Positions 5,638 through 11,109 of a stretch of DNA of 11,109 nucleotides are shown one piece after another (positions within the stretch are counted from its first letter, which is position 1; every line of letters begins with the position of its first letter). Both the position numbers and the translations under genes were made by a program. The notes below the pieces were generated by a model, which saw nothing but the letters and a program-made list of their open reading frames with translations, was not told where the DNA came from and made no database searches. The DNA is from Bacteroidales bacterium UBA1733 (GTDB lineage: Bacteria > Bacteroidota > Bacteroidia > Bacteroidales > UBA3663), in assembly GCA_002315795.1 (NCBI GenBank), contig DCIF01000098.1, positions 1 through 11,109 on the forward strand. The letters are read 5' to 3'.

Positions 5638-7002
5638 ATGACTCAAAAATATCGCCTCCTCACAACTGTCCTGCTGCTGGTCATTCTGGCCGGCCAATGG
5701 CTCTTTGCACAGAAGCGCGAACTGACAGAAGAACAGAAGATGCAGAATCCTGCTTATCGCGCCATGATGACCGTGCGCGATTCTGCCTTCTTCATACCAG
5801 AAACACTGAACGAGATAGATACCCTCGAATATACCTGGACTGAGCGTCAGCTTATTCATATCGATCCGAACTGCATCAGTATCTCCAATCCAGAACCTAC
5901 GCCAGATTCTGTCTATATCATGAGACTTAAGGCGCTGCCAACTATCATTGACATGCCTTTTAACCAGCCGGTTAAGAAAAGTCTCGATTTTTATCTGACG
6001 CGCAGACGTTCGCTGGTGGAGCACATGGTTGCTTTAGGATTCAATCACTATTTCCCCATCTTTGAGAATGCACTGCAGCGTCATGAAATCCCTAGCGAGC
6101 TGAAGTATCTGGCATGCATTGAGTCCGCATTGAGAGTCAATGCATATAGTCCGGCACGCGCTGCTGGTCTTTGGCAGTTTATCCCAAGCTCTGGCATCCT
6201 TCAGGGACTGGAGGTCAACAGCTATATTGACGAGCGTTATGACGTCTATAAATCTACCGATGCGGCCTGCAAGTTCCTCAAGCAGCTCTATAACAAGTTC
6301 CAGGACTGGTCATTAGCGATTGCTGCCTACAACTGTGGACCAGGCAACATCGATAAGGCCATTGCCCGATCTGGTGGACGACGCACCTTCTGGGAACTAT
6401 ACAACTATCTTCCCAAAGAGACACGTTCATACGTCCCGTTGTTTATTGCTGCCACCTATGTCATGACCTATCATTGCGAACACAATTTGTGTGGTACAGA
6501 AAGCTCTATCCCGATTGAATGCGACACCGTCATGGTCGATCAGTTTGTTCACTTTGAGCAGATCAGCCAGGGTCTCAATTTACCTATTGAGGAGATTGAG
6601 AGCCTCAACCCTCAGTACATCTGCGACATTGTCCCTGCCTCAGTAGAGAAGCCAAGAAGCATCACGCTTCCAGCAGATAAGGCCATTGCCTTTATACAGT
6701 TTCAGGACAGCATCTATGCTTACAAGGCCGACTCTCTGTTGCCACGCAATGGAGAAGTGAAGGAAGTTCTCGAGAAAGGCCGACGCAACAGTTATGTCAA
6801 TCAAGGAGGGAATCGCAGAGCCGGAGCTGGTACAGGTAGAGGAAACGGATCTTCTGCTTTAGGCGGCACACACATCGTCCGCAAGGGTGAGACATTGAGT
6901 AGAATTGCAAAAAAATACCACACCACTGTTACTGCTATCAAACGTGCCAATGGCCTGCGCCATGACAAGTTGAGAGCCGGACAGAAACTCAGGCTTCCAT
7001 AG
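5638..7002 (+). CDS. mltD: MltD-like lytic transglycosylase with LysM
   Basis: This is a secreted murein hydrolase that cleaves the MurNAc-GlcNAc bond with formation of 1,6-anhydro-MurNAc. Residues 1-25 form a signal peptide (hydrophobic 8-23, then FAQ). It shows no lipobox Cys, unlike lipoprotein MltD of E. coli. The SLT (GH23) domain spans about 135-265. It has the catalytic Glu162 in CIESAL, the SPARAAGLWQF block (171-181) and the AAYNCGPGNIDKAI block (229-242). A degenerate LysM-like repeat seems to cover 300-346 (IEEIESLNPQ, ITLP). A Gly/Arg/Asn-rich linker (381-410) precedes a clear C-terminal LysM (411-454) that binds peptidoglycan glycan. The length, 454, fits the family. It lies 1 nt after the DUF5683 gene and 52 nt before rsh. 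The symbol is by similarity; orthology to E. coli MltD is not proven. Confidence 0.92.
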   Translation: MTQKYRLLTTVLLLVILAGQWLFAQKRELTEEQKMQNPAYRAMMTVRDSAFFIPETLNEIDTLEYTWTERQLIHIDPNCISISNPEPTPDSVYIMRLKALPTIIDMPFNQPVKKSLDFYLTRRRSLVEHMVALGFNHYFPIFENALQRHEIPSELKYLACIESALRVNAYSPARAAGLWQFIPSSGILQGLEVNSYIDERYDVYKSTDAACKFLKQLYNKFQDWSLAIAAYNCGPGNIDKAIARSGGRRTFWELYNYLPKETRSYVPLFIAATYVMTYHCEHNLCGTESSIPIECDTVMVDQFVHFEQISQGLNLPIEEIESLNPQYICDIVPASVEKPRSITLPADKAIAFIQFQDSIYAYKADSLLPRNGEVKEVLEKGRRNSYVNQGGNRRAGAGTGRGNGSSALGGTHIVRKGETLSRIAKKYHTTVTAIKRANGLRHDKLRAGQKLRLP

Positions 7003-7054
7003 TCTGAAATACCTTGCCAATGAATCTTTATTAAATTTGAAAAACCTGACTGCC

Positions 7055-8977
7055 ATGGACGAAAAATACACATATTCAGGATTTTTCTCTGAGAGCCAGC
7101 CTCTCGGAGTGTCGTCGGTCAACCTATCCGATGAAGAAGCTGAGATACATCAGGAGTTTGAAAAACTGCTGATTGACTACCAGCATACGCGCAAAGGCGA
7201 TAAAGAAGACCTGATCAGAAAGGCATTTTATTTCGCTCAGCAGGCGCACAAGAATGATCGTCGTCAGAACGGAGTCCCTTTTATCTGTCATCCTCTGGCC
7301 GTTGCACGCATCGTTGCAGGAGAGATGGGACTGGGTTCTACCAGCATCAGCGCCGCATTGCTGCACGATGTTCTGAAGAGCAACAGAGTTACTTACGAGG
7401 ACATCGAGAATACGTTCGGCAAACGAATTGCCGGTCTGGTCAAAGGCCTTACTCAGATTTCTGGCGGTAACGTACGTTTCGTCACTGAAGAGACCAGTGA
7501 CGGCACACACCCTGCCATCACCAATCCAGAAGAGCAAGCAGAAAACTTCCGTAATCTGCTGCTCACGTTCAGTGAAGACGTCCGCGTGATCCTCGTAAAG
7601 ATCGCAGACCGTCTGCACAACATGCGCACACTCTCCGCATTGCCAGAGATCAAGCAGAAGCGCATTGCCAATGAGACACTCTACCTCTACGCTCCTATTG
7701 CCGATCGCATGGGTCTGTATAAGATCAAACAGGAACTGGAGGAATTAGGTCTGCTATATGAGAATCCTGAAGAATATCAGAACATCAAGCAGCAGATGCA
7801 AGATGCTGAAGAGAACTGTTCTGCACTCTTCAAGACCTTTAGTGCCCCTGTTACTGCATTGCTTGACGGACTAGGATTAACCTATTCGTTCCAGTATCGC
7901 ATGAAGAGTGTTTACAGCATCTGGCGCAAGATGCATAAGAAGCACGTAACGTTCGATGAAGTCTATGATCTCTTTGCAGCTCGCATCGTCTTCACTCCTT
8001 CATCACCAGAAAATGAGAAAACCGACTGCTGGCGCATCTATACAGCACTGACGAGTATCTATAAGATTCATCCAGATCGTATCCGCGACTGGATCAGTCA
8101 TCCGAAAGAATCAGGATACGAAGCGCTGCAAGTTACCGTCATGGGACCTGACAGCAACTGGATAGAAGTGCAGATCCGTTCAGAGCGCATGAACAAGCTG
8201 GCCGAAGAGGGACTGGCCTCGCACTGGAAATACAAAAGCGGACAGACCTCAGACAACGGCATCAACAAATGGATTCAGAGCATCAAGGACATCCTCGATA
8301 ATCCAGCGCCAAATGCCACCGACTTCCTGGATCAGATCAATCTCAACATTCTCTCCAGCTCGATCTACGTCTTTACGAAGAAAGGCGATCTGCACCAGAT
8401 GCCTAAGGAAGCCACTGCACTTGACTTTGCCTTCGCTCTTCATACCGACATTGGCATGCATGCCGAAGCTGCCCGCATCGATCACGAACTGAAACCACTC
8501 AACACCGTCCTCGAAAACGGCATGCAGGTAGAGATCATCACTGCCGACGAGATCCGGTGTTCACAGCAGTGGCTTGACTGGGTAAATACCACAAAGGCTC
8601 GTGCTAAGGTCCGCAAGTACCTGAACGACAAGAATCCTGAACTGGCAGCCAAGAAGAAGCAGAAGAACATCCTCTCCAGCCTGTTGGGTATCGTCAACAA
8701 GAAAAAGAAAGAACAGAAACCTGCGGCCAAAGAAGAGTTTGTACCTAAGTCAAGCACCATCGAACTGTCTGGTATCGATGGTCGTGGCTTGCTCAACACC
8801 ATCACACGTGTCATCAGTGAGAGTTGCATGGCCAATATTGTCAACATTCACCTTGAGTGCAAGGAAGGACTCTTTAAGGGTTACATCACACTCGACACCG
8901 GCGACAGCAAGATCATCGATAAGATGTGTAGCGCCCTCAAGAAAATTCACGAAATCGAGAAGGCTCACCGTAAATAA
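7055..8977 (+). CDS. RelA/SpoT-family (p)ppGpp enzyme, short form
   Basis: Long RSH enzymes make (p)ppGpp from ATP and GDP/GTP and some also degrade it. Domain order in this 640-residue protein: HD hydrolase domain (about 50-215), synthetase (about 270-395), TGS (437-498), short helical part (500-525), Lys-rich linker (533-567), ACT (568-640). The synthetase keeps Asp305 (VYDLFAARIV), Tyr355 and Glu371 (EVQIRS) and has the basic RIRD motif (342-345) of bifunctional enzymes. The HD domain keeps His79, His104-Asp105, Asp185 and Asn189 (KIADRLHNMRT). However, the usual Glu-Asp after HDV is Lys108-Ser109, so hydrolysis is probably weak or lost. The Cys-containing zinc-finger/CC domain between the helical part and ACT is not visible. 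I chose ATG 7055 over an in-frame TTG at 7037, which coincides with a possible -7 box. The gene could be called relA or spoT; the sequence does not decide. Confidence 0.93.
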   Translation: MDEKYTYSGFFSESQPLGVSSVNLSDEEAEIHQEFEKLLIDYQHTRKGDKEDLIRKAFYFAQQAHKNDRRQNGVPFICHPLAVARIVAGEMGLGSTSISAALLHDVLKSNRVTYEDIENTFGKRIAGLVKGLTQISGGNVRFVTEETSDGTHPAITNPEEQAENFRNLLLTFSEDVRVILVKIADRLHNMRTLSALPEIKQKRIANETLYLYAPIADRMGLYKIKQELEELGLLYENPEEYQNIKQQMQDAEENCSALFKTFSAPVTALLDGLGLTYSFQYRMKSVYSIWRKMHKKHVTFDEVYDLFAARIVFTPSSPENEKTDCWRIYTALTSIYKIHPDRIRDWISHPKESGYEALQVTVMGPDSNWIEVQIRSERMNKLAEEGLASHWKYKSGQTSDNGINKWIQSIKDILDNPAPNATDFLDQINLNILSSSIYVFTKKGDLHQMPKEATALDFAFALHTDIGMHAEAARIDHELKPLNTVLENGMQVEIITADEIRCSQQWLDWVNTTKARAKVRKYLNDKNPELAAKKKQKNILSSLLGIVNKKKKEQKPAAKEEFVPKSSTIELSGIDGRGLLNTITRVISESCMANIVNIHLECKEGLFKGYITLDTGDSKIIDKMCSALKKIHEIEKAHRK

Positions 8978-8988
8978 AAGGACAAGAT

Positions 8989-9552
8989 ATGCTTATTGCA
9001 TTACAAAAGAAACAAGAGAATATTGCAGAATACCTATTATATATGTGGCAAGTCGAAGATTTGCTGCGTGCCTGCCAGTTTGATGAGGATAAAATCAATC
9101 AGCTGCTGGTAGGCCGGTTCACCTCCTTAGAAGGAGTAACGGAGCAGCAGATCAGCCAGACGCGCCAATGGTATCTGCAACTGAGCGACATGATGATCAC
9201 TGAAGGCCATCGCACCTCAGGACATCTGCAACTCACACAGAACGTGCTTATTGACCTGACCGACCTTCATCTCCGGTTGCTCAAGCAAGGTCAGGATGCC
9301 ATCTACACTTCCTGCTTCTATTCCACGCTTCCCTACATCGTAGAGCTCCGTGGCAAAGAGGGAGAAGAGAAGGTTGGAGAGTTGGAGACCTGCTTCACGG
9401 CACTTTACGGACTGCTTCTGCTCAGGATGCAGCATAAGGAAGTAAGCGAACAGACACAAGTAGCCATGAGTCAGATCAGCAAGTTCCTTGGCTTGCTGTC
9501 AGAAAAATATAAACTGTGGAAGAGTGGAGACCTCAAATTTGAAGACGAATAA
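8989..9552 (+). CDS. DUF4924 family protein, function unknown
   Basis: This is a 187-residue cytosolic protein of the DUF4924 family, conserved in Bacteroidetes and without known function. The recognisable blocks are NIAEYLLYMWQVEDLLRA (residues 11-28), a central LTQNVLIDLTDLHLRLLK segment (about 82-99), YIVELRGK (about 115-122) and ELETCFTALYGLLLLRMQHKEVS (about 131-153). It has no signal peptide or membrane helix. The sequence looks almost wholly alpha-helical, with many Leu and Gln residues. It starts 11 nt after rsh and ends 21 nt before the symporter gene, so all three probably share a transcript. The ATG at 8989 starts directly with the conserved N-terminus (MLIALQKK), so the start is secure. 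Association with RSH is suggested only by position; I see no nucleotide-binding or catalytic motif. Confidence 0.87.
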   Translation: MLIALQKKQENIAEYLLYMWQVEDLLRACQFDEDKINQLLVGRFTSLEGVTEQQISQTRQWYLQLSDMMITEGHRTSGHLQLTQNVLIDLTDLHLRLLKQGQDAIYTSCFYSTLPYIVELRGKEGEEKVGELETCFTALYGLLLLRMQHKEVSEQTQVAMSQISKFLGLLSEKYKLWKSGDLKFEDE

Positions 9553-9573
9553 ATAATCCCAACGACAAAAAAC

Positions 9574-11016
9574 ATGCAGACACCCGACGTATTGATCCAA
9601 GGCCTGGATGCCGCAAATGATATCCTCTGGACGTATATCATCATCACACTGCTGGTAGGTGGAGCTCTCTATTTTACCTGGAAACTGAAAGCGGTACAGT
9701 TCACGATGCCACGCGAGATGTGGCGACTGCTCACCAGCTCTGGTAAGATTGAAGGAAACAAACAGGACGAAAAACAGAAACCAATCAGTTCTTTCCAGGC
9801 TTTCACCGTCAGTCTAAGCAGTCGCGTGGGTACTGGCAATCTGGCAGGTGTTGCCTCAGCCATATTTGTTGGCGGTCCCGGAGCGGTCTTCTGGATGTGG
9901 ATCATGGCGTTGCTCGGAGCAGCAACTGCATTTATGGAAGCAACACTGGCTCAGCTTTATAAAAGACGTAATCCTGAAGACGGATCTTTCTATGGCGGTC
10001 CGGCCTATTACATGGAGTTCGGCCTGCATCGTCGCTGGATGGGAATTATCTTTGCCGTCCTGATCACCATCACTTTCGGCATGGCCAACCAGATCATGCA
10101 GAGCAATACTCTCTGCGATGCCCTTGGTGACGCGTTCTCTATTTCCAATTTCTGGATGGGAGTCATCCTCACACTCCTCACCACCATCGTTATCTTTGGC
10201 GGCATACAACGCATCTCTCGCTTCTGCAGCATCTGTGTACCATTTATGGCCGTAGGCTATCTGCTCTTAGCATTGACTATCATTTTGCTGAATATTACCG
10301 CTCTTCCAACCATTCTTAAGCTCATCATTGAATCCGCTTTCGGCATTCATCAGGTGGCAGGTGGTATGGTGGGTGCCGCCATTATGCAGGGTGTACGTCG
10401 TGGTCTGTTTAGCAATGAAGCCGGTGAAGGTTCAGCTCCTAATGCTGCCGCCATTGCGCATATTTCACATCCGGTGAAGCAAGGTCTGTTACAAGCACTT
10501 GGTGTCTTTACCGATACGTTAGTCATCTGTAGCTGTACGGCTGCCATCATCCTGATTGCCGGACTCTACAATGGTGAGACCGACGGTATCCTGCTCACCA
10601 CTCAAAGCATTGAGCAGGAGATTGGTCCTGCTGGCCGATGGTTCCTCACCGCAGCTATCTTCCTGTTTGTCTATAGCACCATCATTGCCAATTATTATTA
10701 TGGTGAGGCCAACGTCCGGTTCTTTGCCAAAGCCAGAAAGATCAAAGAGCAGATACCCGTCTTCCTTTTCCGCGTCATCAGTGGATCTATGGTCCTTTTA
10801 GGAGGCATCTTATCACTTCAGACGGTCTGGAGCATCGTAGATATCTGCATGGCTTTCATGGTTATCTGCAACATGATAGCCGTCTTCGAGCTCTCTCCAA
10901 AAGCATTTAAGCTGCTCCAGGATTACCGGGAACAGCTTAAGCAGAAACGAGATCCAGAATTCCATAAAAACGTCCTTTCAGCAAAGGAGGCTGCCGACGT
11001 TGAATGCTGGGACTGA
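9574..11016 (+). CDS. Alanine/glycine:cation symporter (AGCS family)
   Basis: This inner-membrane secondary transporter imports alanine or glycine with Na+ or H+. Its 480 residues contain about ten hydrophobic helices. Family marks are the block VGTGNLAGVASAIFVGGPGA (85-104), GSFYGGPAYYMEFGL (137-151) and the strongly conserved SNEAGEGSAPNAAAIAHISH (280-299), followed by HPVKQGLLQALGVFTDTLVICSCTA (from residue 299). The first helix begins around residue 18 without a cleaved signal. The cytoplasmic tail is charged and ends ECWD, as seen in other members. The usual SNEAGLGSAP has Glu in place of Leu here (SNEAGEGSAP), and the substrate cannot be read from sequence. It is the last gene of the plus-strand run; no terminator hairpin is visible, and the convergent neighbour's stop codon is only 6 nt past its own. 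Confidence 0.93.
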   Translation: MQTPDVLIQGLDAANDILWTYIIITLLVGGALYFTWKLKAVQFTMPREMWRLLTSSGKIEGNKQDEKQKPISSFQAFTVSLSSRVGTGNLAGVASAIFVGGPGAVFWMWIMALLGAATAFMEATLAQLYKRRNPEDGSFYGGPAYYMEFGLHRRWMGIIFAVLITITFGMANQIMQSNTLCDALGDAFSISNFWMGVILTLLTTIVIFGGIQRISRFCSICVPFMAVGYLLLALTIILLNITALPTILKLIIESAFGIHQVAGGMVGAAIMQGVRRGLFSNEAGEGSAPNAAAIAHISHPVKQGLLQALGVFTDTLVICSCTAAIILIAGLYNGETDGILLTTQSIEQEIGPAGRWFLTAAIFLFVYSTIIANYYYGEANVRFFAKARKIKEQIPVFLFRVISGSMVLLGGILSLQTVWSIVDICMAFMVICNMIAVFELSPKAFKLLQDYREQLKQKRDPEFHKNVLSAKEAADVECWD

Positions 11017-11022
11017 TGTCTT

Positions 11023-11109
11023 TTATTTGGTAGCGTCTTCTTCCTTTTTGGTAGAGACTTCTTCTGACTTCTTGTCGGCAGGAGCCTCGCCTTCTTTCAT
11101 TCCATCCTT
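11023..11109 (-). CDS. C-terminal tail of an unidentified convergent gene (partial)
   Basis: On the minus strand an open frame enters from the window edge at 11109 and ends with TAA at 11025-11023, giving 28 residues. The peptide is rich in Lys, Glu, Ser, Thr and Ala (for example KSEEVSTKKEED) and looks like a disordered charged tail. An ATG at codon 4, with AAGGA just upstream, could in principle start a 25-residue peptide. A protein tail is far more likely given the convergent layout and composition. The family cannot be identified from this piece. Confidence 0.6.
   Translation of the reverse strand, partial: KDGMKEGEAPADKKSEEVSTKKEEDATK

Noticed and set aside
7032..7054. Promoter and TTG start for rsh at 7032-7039
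   Set aside because: TAAATTTG fits the -7 box, but no TTG lies 19-21 nt upstream (the nearest is 15 nt), so the promoter is weak at best. The TTG at 7037 as a start adds only six unconserved residues; ATG 7055 is preferred.
7124..7618. Long minus-strand open frame inside rsh
   Set aside because: It is antisense to the conserved HD domain, where codon structure explains the open frame; no motif or start signal supports it.
1..11109. Mobile element, CRISPR array, defence island or toxin-antitoxin pair
   Set aside because: No transposase, integrase, terminal inverted repeats, regularly spaced repeats or paired small genes were seen; gene content and spacing are those of a conserved core region.

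Overview
The window looks like ordinary chromosomal core DNA of a Bacteroidales bacterium, most likely a Prevotellaceae member (Prevotella/Segatella-like). Three things point there. First, lineage-typical families occur together (DUF5606, DUF5683, DUF4924, and LpxB with a DYPGFN motif). Second, the promoters fit the Bacteroidetes primary-sigma consensus (TTTG, 19-20 nt, TAnnTTTG) rather than TTGACA/TATAAT. Third, start codons follow A-rich leaders without a clear Shine-Dalgarno sequence. The species assignment is inference; no database search was run.

Left part, minus strand: a tRNA-Asn(GTT), cut by the window edge, with its own promoter. Then, reading leftward from 2732, a three-gene unit surE > lpxB > DUF5606 has a clear promoter upstream of surE, a 4-nt surE/lpxB overlap and a strong hairpin terminator after the DUF5606 gene.

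Right part, plus strand: parA diverges from surE across about 226 bp that hold two promoters and a pair of DnaA-box-like repeats. parA ends in a hairpin terminator whose loop and U-tract are also the promoter region of parB. From parB onward six genes run closely spaced and may be one transcript: parB, a DUF5683 membrane protein, an MltD-like lytic transglycosylase with LysM, a RelA/SpoT-family protein (rsh), a DUF4924 protein and an alanine/glycine:cation symporter. At the right edge the tail of a convergent gene stops 6 nt from the symporter.

Together the plus-strand genes cover chromosome segregation (ParA/ParB), cell-wall turnover (MltD-like), the nutrient alarm (RSH) and amino-acid uptake. 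The minus-strand genes cover lipid A synthesis (LpxB) and nucleotide or phosphate housekeeping (SurE).

I see no mobile element, CRISPR array, toxin-antitoxin, phage or defence genes, and no convincing new system. The best second looks are: the RSH protein, which lacks the catalytic Glu-Asp pair of its hydrolase site and appears to lack the zinc-finger/CC domain; the parA-terminator/parB-promoter overlap followed by a perfect 14-bp palindrome in the parB leader; and the paired DnaA-box-like repeats upstream of parA. Several start sites were moved inward because the longest reading frame begins inside or upstream of a promoter.
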